Below are positions 5,840-12,850 of a DNA stretch of 12,970 nucleotides, piece by piece. The notes below the pieces were generated by a model. That model made no database searches, was not told the origin of the DNA, and saw nothing but the letters and a program-made list of their open reading frames with translations. The stretch spans positions 1 through 12,970 of the forward strand of contig JAFEDW010000032.1 of assembly GCA_018241455.1 (NCBI GenBank), read 5' to 3'. The translations under genes and the position numbers were made by a program. Positions within the stretch are counted from its first letter, which is position 1. The number at the start of each line of letters is the position of its first letter. Origin of the DNA: Pseudomonadota bacterium. GTDB taxonomy: Bacteria; Pseudomonadota; Gammaproteobacteria; Steroidobacterales; Steroidobacteraceae.

Positions 5840-7464
5840 TGTGCTGAAGCGCGACGCATGAAGTCGGTGACGTTGTCGTGCAGCGCCTTCAGCGAAGGCT
5901 CGTGCGCGTACACCATGTGGCCGGATTCATAGAATTTCATTTCGATGTTGGCGCGCAGGTTGTCGGGGATCGGCAGCTGGCGGAGTTCGTACACGCCCTG
6001 GAAATAGGGCGTCGCCAGGTCGAAGTAGCCCGAGTTCATCATCAGCTTAAGGCGCGGGTTGTACTTCATCGCGAGCGCGATGTCGGGCAGCAGGTTCGGC
6101 GCCTTTACGCTGAGCAGCGTCACATGCGCGCTGGTCGCGGTCCAGGCCGCGTTGATGTCTCCCGGTATCGGCCGGAAGCTGCGGTCGGGCGTGAAGCCGA
6201 GCGTGCCGCGCACGTAGTCGTTGAAGGCTGAAACATAGGCCGAGCCGATCGCGGCGAACTGCGGGTCGTAGTCGGCTTCCTTGCTCAGCACATCGAGCGT
6301 GGGGCCGGCGAAGCGCGCATCGAGCCGGCCCACGGTGGTGTCGGCATCGGCGCGCAGGTTCTTGGTGAACTCGCCGATGTCGATGCGCAGGTTGGCCTTC
6401 TCGATGTAGTCGACCGACAGGCCGGTGTAGTCATGCAGCTTCGCCGCGATCGCGTGGCGGGTCGCCGCATCGAGCGTCGAACCGGCCAGCAGCGCCAGCG
6501 CGTAGTCGTGCATGGCGAACTGCTCGACTTCATGCAGCAGCGCCGGCAGCTCGGCCGGCGTGTTGGTCGTCAGGTGGTGGTACCAGGCGGTCGCGGCATA
6601 GGAAGGGAGTGCCACGAGATACGGCAGGTCGACGCCGGGATTGGTCTCGGCCGAGTCGGCGTTGGCATCGAAGATCTCGATCTGCGAGAGGTTGATGACG
6701 CCATTGAAGTCGATGAACTTTTCGGTCTCGAGCACCGCGATCAGCCGGGCGACGCGCGTCGTGCCGTAGCTCTCGCCGAACAGGAACTTGGGCGAATTCC
6801 AGCGCCCGTATTTCGACAGGAACTGCTGGATGAAATCGGCGAAGGCGTGCGCGTCGCCGTCGATGTTGAAGAATTCCTTCTCGCGGTCCTTGCCGGTGAT
6901 GCGGCTGAATCCGGTGGCCGGCGCGTCGATGAACACCAGGTCGCTCTCATCGAGCAGGCTGTATTCGTTGTTGACGACGGCGTAGGGCGCGGCGCCGGGA
7001 TGCGTGTCGCCGGGCGTCAGCACGCGCTTCGGGCCGAAGGCGCCCATGTGCAGCCACATCGTCGATGAGCCGGGTCCGCCGTTGAACACGAACGTCACCG
7101 GCCGCGGCGTCGGGCCCGCGTTCCTGGCGAAGTAGGCGGTGTAGAACATGCTGGCTTCCGCGGGCGGAACCTTCGCGTCCTTGTCCGCGTTCTGCGGCAC
7201 GTCATCCCAGCCGCGGCCGTGCACGATCAGCGTGCCGGCGATCGCCTGGTAATCGATCTTGCGGCCGCCGATCGTGACCGAGCCTTCGCTCGACTTCGAT
7301 TCGACCTTGAAATGCTCGTTGCCTTCACTCGCCGCGGCCGGCTTGTCCGCAGCGGGCGCCGCGGCGGTGTCGGCGGTCACCGTTTTCGACGCCGCGGCGC
7401 CGAAGGCCAACGGCGCAAACGTCAGCAGGCAGGCCAGCAGGCCTGGCATGTTCCGGATCGTCAT
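5836..7464 (-). CDS. secreted S10 family serine carboxypeptidase
   Basis: Family S10 enzymes remove C-terminal residues from peptides with a Ser-Asp-His triad in an alpha/beta-hydrolase fold, usually at acid pH. The 542-residue product starts at ATG 7464, after a GGAAG-type ribosome-binding site and with a signal peptide right behind it (MPGLLACLLTFAPLAFGAAA). A longer start at 7509 would add a charged tail before the signal and would run into the preceding gene. An Ala/Pro-rich linker spans residues 30-48. The S10 hallmarks are NGGPGSS (128-134, oxyanion hole), GESYGTTR with Ser232, NSGYFDLATP with Asp482 and ESGHMVY with His516, all intact. It is the last gene of the minus-strand cluster, 41 nt behind the MBL gene, and ends on a stop codon overlapping that of the amidase. 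Confidence 0.92.
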   Translation of the reverse strand: MTIRNMPGLLACLLTFAPLAFGAAASKTVTADTAAAPAADKPAAASEGNEHFKVESKSSEGSVTIGGRKIDYQAIAGTLIVHGRGWDDVPQNADKDAKVPPAEASMFYTAYFARNAGPTPRPVTFVFNGGPGSSTMWLHMGAFGPKRVLTPGDTHPGAAPYAVVNNEYSLLDESDLVFIDAPATGFSRITGKDREKEFFNIDGDAHAFADFIQQFLSKYGRWNSPKFLFGESYGTTRVARLIAVLETEKFIDFNGVINLSQIEIFDANADSAETNPGVDLPYLVALPSYAATAWYHHLTTNTPAELPALLHEVEQFAMHDYALALLAGSTLDAATRHAIAAKLHDYTGLSVDYIEKANLRIDIGEFTKNLRADADTTVGRLDARFAGPTLDVLSKEADYDPQFAAIGSAYVSAFNDYVRGTLGFTPDRSFRPIPGDINAAWTATSAHVTLLSVKAPNLLPDIALAMKYNPRLKLMMNSGYFDLATPYFQGVYELRQLPIPDNLRANIEMKFYESGHMVYAHEPSLKALHDNVTDFMRRASAH

Positions 7465-7505
7465 GGGTGATGTCTTCCTTCGTCGATTGAATCGGTGGTC
7501 GCGCT

Positions 7506-8597
7506 TCATCCGCCGTCGTGCCCCTGCACGATCGGTTCGCCCTTCGCTTCCTTGTACGCGTTGCTGACCAGCGCATCGAGGAAGAAGCCGCGCATCTGCG
7601 CGCGGTCCCAGGCGTCGTTGCCGGCGAATTCATCCTGCAGTTTCGTCAGCTGCACGGCCTTGCGCACCTCATCGAGGCTCATGCCGCGCGCGGCCAGCGG
7701 TGCGACCTGGTTCCTGATGTCGGCGATCGCCGCCTGCACGCGCTCCAGGTAGCGCCGGTCGGTCTGGATCGTGCCATGCCCGGGTACGAGCCAGGCAAAT
7801 TCGTATTCCTTCAGCTTGTCGAGGACCTGCAGCCACGATGATGGGTAGGACGCCGACGCATACGGAATGGGATTCACGACAATGTCGCCGGTCGCGAGCA
7901 CGCGCTGCATCGGCGCCCAGATGACGATGTCGCCATCGGTGTTGGCCTTGCCGAGGAAATTGACGTGCAGCGGCGCCATGTCATCGGGCAGTTCGATCGA
8001 TTCGTGGAACACCAGGTTCGCCGGCCAGGCCTTGAGCCCGACGTAGCCGGCGACCATCGGCGCGCCGATGTCGACGACGTGCTGCCACTCGCGCCGCTTG
8101 TCCGGCGCCAGGTTGGGGTCCTTGAGCGCGCTGGCGCCGTAGTCGACCATGCCCTGGTAGTCGTGCGCGTAGGTGTTGATGTATGCCATCGGCGCGCCGG
8201 TCATGTTCGCGTACGTCGCGGCGCTCGAAATGATGGTGACTCCGGGCCAGGCCTGCACGAAGGCGCCGGCGCCCAGGTTGTGGTCGCCGTGGTAGTGCGT
8301 GTAGATCAGGAACCGCACCGGCTTGTCGCTCAAGCCGCGGATCGCCGCCACCAGGTTTTTTCCGGATGGAATCGAGCCGCCGGCATCGACGACCACCAGG
8401 CCCGCGCGCTGCTCGAACACGACGACGTTGCCCTCGAACGGCGGCTGCGTGCTGCGCACGTTGTTGTAGAGCAGCCAGGCGTGGTCGGTGATCTTCAGCG
8501 TCTGGCGCTGGTAGGGGTCGACCGTGGCTGCCGTGGCGGCCGCGGTGAGGCCCAGGCAGCCGAGCCCGATCAGCAGCAACCGGCTTATCGGGGCCAC
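7506..8597 (-). CDS. exported metallo-beta-lactamase-fold hydrolase
   Basis: The 363-residue product starts at GTG 8597, one nucleotide after the methyltransferase stop codon, and opens with a signal peptide (ISRLLLIGLGCLGLTAAATAA). The MBL metal motif is THYHGDHNLGA (His101, His103, Asp105, His106). The bridging Asp is Asp238 in ATGDIVV and the last His is His274 in VPGHG. The third zinc His, normally in an 'HT.GD' motif, is replaced by Asn219 in KANTDGD. The fold is clear, but the substrate is not: MBL-fold proteins include lactamases, lactonases, glyoxalase II-like thioesterases and others. The layout (long linker, GDIVVNPIPYASASYPSSW after the Asp) is that of soluble periplasmic MBL proteins, not class B lactamases. 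The close coupling to the methyltransferase gene suggests a shared pathway. Confidence 0.87.
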   Translation of the reverse strand: MAPISRLLLIGLGCLGLTAAATAATVDPYQRQTLKITDHAWLLYNNVRSTQPPFEGNVVVFEQRAGLVVVDAGGSIPSGKNLVAAIRGLSDKPVRFLIYTHYHGDHNLGAGAFVQAWPGVTIISSAATYANMTGAPMAYINTYAHDYQGMVDYGASALKDPNLAPDKRREWQHVVDIGAPMVAGYVGLKAWPANLVFHESIELPDDMAPLHVNFLGKANTDGDIVIWAPMQRVLATGDIVVNPIPYASASYPSSWLQVLDKLKEYEFAWLVPGHGTIQTDRRYLERVQAAIADIRNQVAPLAARGMSLDEVRKAVQLTKLQDEFAGNDAWDRAQMRGFFLDALVSNAYKEAKGEPIVQGHDGG

Positions 8598-8598
8598 G

Positions 8599-9381
8599 TT
8601 ACTGCCGGCCCTTGCGGAACACGAGCACGAAGCGGTCGGTCTTGCCGAGCATCGGCGGCTTGTACGAAACCAGATCGCGCGGGTCGTCGGCGCGGCGCAG
8701 CAGGTCGCTGTGCGCGACCAGGCGCAGGCCGCGCTGTTCGAAATCGTGCCGCGCGAACTGCTCGTCGATGCGGTGGAGCGTGGAGGCATCGGCGCTGCCG
8801 TGCCCCGCCTTGGCCGAATGATCGATCAGCAGCAGCACGCCGCCGGGTTTCAGCGCCTTGGCGAGCTGGTCGAGCACGCCCGCGGTGTCGAACTTCGGCC
8901 ATTCGCCGCTCGTGTCGACCCAATAGAGATCGTGGTAGACCTTGCTCAGCACGATCGCATCGAGCGAGCCCGCCGCGAGCTTCATGTGGTCGAGGTCGAC
9001 GACCTGGTATTCGACATTCGGCAGGCGGTTGCCGGCCAGCCTTTTCTGGCGGTCGCCGTCGGACCATTTGTCGAAGGAGCTGTTGTTGATCATCAGCACG
9101 TGCCCCTGCGGGCCGACCAGCTGGCCCAGCACCTCGCTGTAATAGCCGTCGCCGGCGAGCACGTCGGCGACGTGCATGCGGGGGCCGATGCCGGTGAGGC
9201 GCAGCAGCGCGGCCGTATGATCGTTGGCGTCGCGGGCCGCATCGGCGCTGCTGCGATGCTGCGCATCGACCGCCATGTCGAAGCGGTCGGCGGCGGCGCA
9301 GGCCGCGATACCGGTCGCACCCAGCGTCAGCGTTCCCAGGACATTCAGCCACAGGCGGGAACGGGTCGTGCGCGCTTGCAT
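8599..9381 (-). CDS. class I SAM-dependent methyltransferase with an export signal (COG4798-like)
   Basis: This 260-residue protein has a class I methyltransferase core. Motif I is VADVLAGDGYYSEVLG (71-86), the acidic strand-2 region is VLMINNSS, VVDLDHMKL (127-135) is the motif II region, and ALKPGGVLLLIDHSA (176-190) is motif III/IV. The YYSEVL form of motif I and the NDHTAALLRL start resemble the predicted methyltransferases of COG4798. The N-terminus is a signal peptide: basic TTRSRLW, hydrophobic LNVLGTLTLGATGIAA, then Cys28 in a plausible lipobox (IAAC) or an alternative signal peptidase I site a few residues later. An exported enzyme is puzzling because SAM is cytoplasmic. The ATG is preceded by GGAG at good spacing. 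The MBL gene follows after 1 nt. Confidence 0.85.
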   Translation of the reverse strand: MQARTTRSRLWLNVLGTLTLGATGIAACAAADRFDMAVDAQHRSSADAARDANDHTAALLRLTGIGPRMHVADVLAGDGYYSEVLGQLVGPQGHVLMINNSSFDKWSDGDRQKRLAGNRLPNVEYQVVDLDHMKLAAGSLDAIVLSKVYHDLYWVDTSGEWPKFDTAGVLDQLAKALKPGGVLLLIDHSAKAGHGSADASTLHRIDEQFARHDFEQRGLRLVAHSDLLRRADDPRDLVSYKPPMLGKTDRFVLVFRKGRQ

Positions 9382-9456
9382 TGTTGCTCCGGTGGGGCTT
9401 CAAGGACCAGCGGGTCCGCGGGAACTGCGAATTCTGCGCCCTCGCGGCGCCCGGAA
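9382..9456 (-). other. 75-nt gap inside the gene cluster with a small hairpin
   Basis: This is the widest gap between the minus-strand cluster genes. It holds a 5-bp stem (GGACC/GGTCC, 9404-9417, 4-nt loop) with no T-run after it, then the GGAG ribosome-binding site of the methyltransferase. The hairpin is too short to call a terminator. An internal promoter is possible but I see no good match. Confidence 0.35.
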
Positions 9457-10986
9457 TCAATCGGCGGGGAAGGCGTACAGCGTGCCGTCCAGGCCGCCGA
9501 TCAGCAGTTTTTCGCCGCTGACCGCGGGCGCGGCGATGAATCCATCCAGGAACGCGCCGGGCCATTCCGGCATCTGCCAGCGCCAGATGATCTGGCCGCT
9601 CTTCCGGTCGAGCGCGGAGAGACTGCCGTAGTGGTGCATCGGATACGGCACGACCGGATCGACGCCGGCGAAGTACGGCGTCACGCCCGCGGCGCTGACG
9701 TACACGCGCTGGCCCGACACTTCCGGTGTCGCCCAGGGCGCGCCGTAGACGTTCGTGCGCCAGATCACGCTGCCATCCTTCGCATCCATGTACGACACGC
9801 GCCGCATGTCGGAGGAGCCGATGAAGAACCGCGTGCCTGCATCGAGTGCCGCGCTTGATTCCACGGCGGTGAGCCAGGGCTGCATCATCCAGTTCGTCTT
9901 GCCGGTGGCGGGATCCAGGCCTGCGATCAGGCCCGCCGAGATGCCGAGCACGAGCGTGCCGCCGATCATCGACGCGGGAGCGCCCATGGGTCCCGGCATC
10001 GAAATGCGCCACGACTGCGCGCCGCTGTTGCGGTCGAGCGCATAGACGAAATTGTCCATCGTGCCGAAGATGAGGCGCGGACCGTCGATCATCGCGCCCT
10101 CGCGGATCTTTCCCTGCGCCTGGAACCGCCAGAGGCGATGGCCGTTGGCCGGGTCGATGGCGTTCATCCCGCCATCGCCCGAACCGATGTACACGATGCC
10201 ATCGGCCAACAGCGGCTTGGGCGCATGGAAATCCCAGTCGAACACGCCGCTGTTCCTGACCAGCTGATGCGGCTGTACGCGAGACACACGTTCATCGCCG
10301 AGGTCGTAACGCCAGAGCTCCTTGCCCGTGGCGCGGTCGAGCTTGAACAGGAAGCCGTTGTCGCAGGCGAAATAGACGGCGTCGGCCGTCGCCAGCGCCT
10401 CGCCGAATATTCCGCGGCCCGCGGAGTAGGTCCACTTGAAGCTGCCATCATTCATGTCGATGGCGTGGAATTCGCCGCCCGATGTGCCGACGTAGGCGAC
10501 GCCGTCGCGCAGCGCGGCGCGCGCGTAGATCGCGGTCGCCAGCTTCGTCTGCCACTTCGGTCCCGGCCCGGCGCTGAAGCTCGGCATCGGCGGCTCCGAC
10601 GGCAAACTCCGCACGCGATGCAGCGTGATGGGAGCCTTGCCGAGCATGAGCCCGTCCGCCTCATCGCCATTCAGGCTGAGCCTGATGCCCCACTCCTTGT
10701 TCAGATACGAACCATCGCCCTGACGCACCAACCCGCCGGGAACGAGCAGGCCGTAGAAGTTGAAGATGTCGCCGTACAGTGCGGCCGAAATGCCGCCTTG
10801 GTCGTCGCGCGCGAATTCGAAGCCGAGATCGACGCGGTCGCGCGCGGATCCGGCCTGGCCGAACCACTTGCCCAGGATCGGTTCGTCGGATGGCACCGCG
10901 GGCGCGGCCGGTGCGCCCAGGCCAATCGCGGGAACACCGATGATCGCTATCGCCCACGCAATCGATTTCCAGCGGACAGACGGCAT
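9457..10986 (-). CDS. exported PQQ-like beta-propeller protein
   Basis: The 509-residue product has a signal peptide (WKSIAWAIAIIGVPAIGLGA). Residues 35-125 form a separate domain (GKWFGQAG, ISAALYGDIFNFYG, APITLHRV) that looks like a small beta-barrel. A PQQ-type beta-propeller follows. The recurring blade motif 'hD..tG...Wr' appears at AIDMNDGSFKW (175), KLDRATGKELWRY (215), AIDPANGHRLWRF (276), ALDRNSGAQSWRI (316), GLDPATGKTNW (356), YMDAKDGSVIWRT (399) and ALDRKSGQIIWRW (458), so seven to eight blades. The catalytic residues of true quinoprotein dehydrogenases are not evident, so a scaffold or binding role fits as well as an enzyme. The AGGAG site overlaps the stop codon of the gene before it (12-nt gap), implying coupled translation. 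Confidence 0.88.
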   Translation of the reverse strand: MPSVRWKSIAWAIAIIGVPAIGLGAPAAPAVPSDEPILGKWFGQAGSARDRVDLGFEFARDDQGGISAALYGDIFNFYGLLVPGGLVRQGDGSYLNKEWGIRLSLNGDEADGLMLGKAPITLHRVRSLPSEPPMPSFSAGPGPKWQTKLATAIYARAALRDGVAYVGTSGGEFHAIDMNDGSFKWTYSAGRGIFGEALATADAVYFACDNGFLFKLDRATGKELWRYDLGDERVSRVQPHQLVRNSGVFDWDFHAPKPLLADGIVYIGSGDGGMNAIDPANGHRLWRFQAQGKIREGAMIDGPRLIFGTMDNFVYALDRNSGAQSWRISMPGPMGAPASMIGGTLVLGISAGLIAGLDPATGKTNWMMQPWLTAVESSAALDAGTRFFIGSSDMRRVSYMDAKDGSVIWRTNVYGAPWATPEVSGQRVYVSAAGVTPYFAGVDPVVPYPMHHYGSLSALDRKSGQIIWRWQMPEWPGAFLDGFIAAPAVSGEKLLIGGLDGTLYAFPAD

Positions 10987-10998
10987 GACCAGTCACTC

Positions 10999-12840
10999 CT
11001 ATGACAGCAGTTCGCGCAGCGTCAGTACCGTGTGCAACGGTTTGCCGGCACGAACGATCGACAATTGCACCTTCGTTTGCGGCGACTGACGCATCGCGCG
11101 CCTGAAATCCCAACCCGAGAGTTGCGTCGCCGCGCTGCCGTCGATCGCAACGATCTCGTCATCGACCTGCAGGCCCGCCTCGGCAGCCGGCGTGCCGGCG
11201 GCGACCGCGACCACCTTGAAAGCCTCGGCGCTTTCCTTGATCACCGTCGCACCGGCGCGGTCGAAGGGTCGTGCGGTGGCGCCGGCAACCGGCTCGAACG
11301 CGATCTGGCCGCGACCGTAATCGAAATCGAGCCTGAAATTGGCCAGGATATCGTTGCCGACATTGCCCGATTCGGTGCGCGAGGAGAACGCGCCTTGCGT
11401 GTCGGCGATGTAACGGGCCACGACTTGCGGAATCTTGAAACCGGCCACTTCAAAATCGGCACGGCTCGACCAGGCGTTCGACGCCCCGCCCATGCCGAAT
11501 CCCATCGAAGGAAATCCGCGCATCATCTGCTCCTTCAGGCCATGCGCATCCGCCCACTGGCCCTGCACGATCAGCGAGCCGGAATTGCCGGTGTCGAGGC
11601 CGACATCGCCGGCAAGGCCGTTGATCTTTGCCACCAGCAGCGGCTCGTCATCGCTGAAGAAGATCGGCACGGCGGTGCCGCCGTCGCGATGGTGGTGACT
11701 GCCGAGCGCTTCGAAGGTCAGCGTGCGGGCCCGGTAGTCGAGCCGCATCGCGAAGCGCTCGAACAATTCCAGGCCGAGAATGCCGGCCAGCGGCGGCCGC
11801 GCGCCGCGCTCGACGGTGTCGAACGACAGCGGGATGACGGTGAACGGCTGGTCATGCATCGTCATCGCGCCGATGTCCATGCGCTCGACGCGCGTGTACT
11901 GTTCCGGCACGGTGCCGGCGCCCGATCCACCGCTTTGCCCGGCGCCGACCGCCTTCAGCCCGAGCGCGTTCGCGGCGGCGGGCGTCAGGATGTCGTGACC
12001 GCCGGTGTCGAGGATGAAAGCGAACGGGCCCTGGCCGTTGAGCCTCGCCTCGACGATGACGTCGCCGTCGAACTCGATCGGCACCGTAGTCGTGCCGCCG
12101 GCAATCTCGAAGTCGCGGTGCGCCCTGGGTGGCGCGAAATGCTCGGCGGTCGGGCTGCCTCGTGCGACGCGTTCGACGTGGATTTCATCGACGTTGTCCG
12201 CCGAGCCGTAGTCGATCGACAGCTTGAACGGCAGCAGCATGCCGGCCACGTTGCGGTAGTCCGCGTAGCGCACGGTGCGCACGTCGATCGTCCTGACCTG
12301 GACGGTGCGCGCCAGCAGGTGCGACACCGCGTCGAACCAGAGTTCGACCGGTTGGCCGTTGCGCGGCGTCGCGCGTACGACGGCAAAATTCAGGCCGTCG
12401 GCCGTCCGTTCATCCAGCATTTCGATTTGCGCACCGAGCGCACCGGGTTGCAGGTAACCGAACTGTGCCAGCCACGCATCGGTGACATGCACGCCGCGCA
12501 TGAAAGCGGAATTGATCGGGTGCACGCCGCCGGACATGTCCTGGCGCCAGTCGTGGTCGCCGTCCCAGACTTCGGCGGTCGAGAACAGGTCGAAATTCGA
12601 GGCTTGTCGCGAGCGGCCGGTGTCGAGGTCGGTGGTCTGCGACCAGGTGCCGCGCAGTCCGCTGGCGAATTCGCTACCGCTCTCGACGATGAAGCCGGTG
12701 TAGACGCGGTCCTTGGTGCCGGCGGCGGCGCGTGCGGCCGCCAGCACCGCATCCGCCTGTGTGGCAGGCCGCGCCACCGCAGGAATGACCAAAGCCATGC
12801 CGATCACGGCAATGTGCAGCGCTCTTGATGTTGTGCTCAT
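10999..12840 (-). CDS. exported two-lobed retropepsin-like aspartic protease with PDZ domain
   Basis: The 613-residue product has a signal peptide (LHIAVIGMALVIPAVARPA, cleavage near residue 24). Residues 28-225 form a beta-rich domain reminiscent of LolA/LolB-type folds (AVLAAARAAAG, TAEVWDGDHDWRQD, LLPFKLSIDYG). Two retropepsin-like lobes follow. Lobe 1 has FILDTGGHD (DTG 278-280) and GILGLELFERF (353-363). Lobe 2 has VGLDTGNSG (DTG 416-418) and GNVGNDILANF (492-502). Residues about 525-612 are a PDZ domain (GTPAAEAGLQVDDEIVAIDG). One chain thus supplies both catalytic aspartates, as in pepsins, though each lobe is of bacterial retropepsin type. It probably cleaves peptides or proteins in the envelope. 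The ATG overlaps the stop codon of the AraC-type gene (ATGA) and lies in a hairpin loop. Confidence 0.87.
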   Translation of the reverse strand: MSTTSRALHIAVIGMALVIPAVARPATQADAVLAAARAAAGTKDRVYTGFIVESGSEFASGLRGTWSQTTDLDTGRSRQASNFDLFSTAEVWDGDHDWRQDMSGGVHPINSAFMRGVHVTDAWLAQFGYLQPGALGAQIEMLDERTADGLNFAVVRATPRNGQPVELWFDAVSHLLARTVQVRTIDVRTVRYADYRNVAGMLLPFKLSIDYGSADNVDEIHVERVARGSPTAEHFAPPRAHRDFEIAGGTTTVPIEFDGDVIVEARLNGQGPFAFILDTGGHDILTPAAANALGLKAVGAGQSGGSGAGTVPEQYTRVERMDIGAMTMHDQPFTVIPLSFDTVERGARPPLAGILGLELFERFAMRLDYRARTLTFEALGSHHHRDGGTAVPIFFSDDEPLLVAKINGLAGDVGLDTGNSGSLIVQGQWADAHGLKEQMMRGFPSMGFGMGGASNAWSSRADFEVAGFKIPQVVARYIADTQGAFSSRTESGNVGNDILANFRLDFDYGRGQIAFEPVAGATARPFDRAGATVIKESAEAFKVVAVAAGTPAAEAGLQVDDEIVAIDGSAATQLSGWDFRRAMRQSPQTKVQLSIVRAGKPLHTVLTLRELLS

Positions 12841-12850
12841 GCATCAAGAG
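12822..12850 (-). promoter_or_regulatory. hairpin enclosing the aspartic protease start codon
   Basis: In the minus-strand RNA, CTCTTGATG and CATCAAGAG form a perfect 9-bp stem around an 11-nt loop that contains the ATG at 12840-12838 and the overlapping TGA of the AraC-type gene. No Shine-Dalgarno core precedes this ATG. The structure could hold back independent initiation so that translation depends on ribosomes finishing the regulator gene. It may also be chance. Confidence 0.45.

Noticed and set aside
9404..9417. Hairpin GGACC-AGCG-GGTCC as a rho-independent terminator
   Set aside because: The stem is only 5 bp and no T-run follows on either strand. It lies within what looks like a single transcription unit.
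8585..10012. Long open frames antisense or out of frame to the methyltransferase and propeller genes, on both strands
   Set aside because: Their translations are low-complexity Arg/Ala/Gly/His-rich sequences typical of shadow frames in GC-rich DNA. The other frames there give well-defined domains with signal peptides.
11032..12828. 598-codon plus-strand open frame
   Set aside because: It is the complete antisense of the aspartic protease gene, with no recognisable domain, and results from high-GC codon bias.
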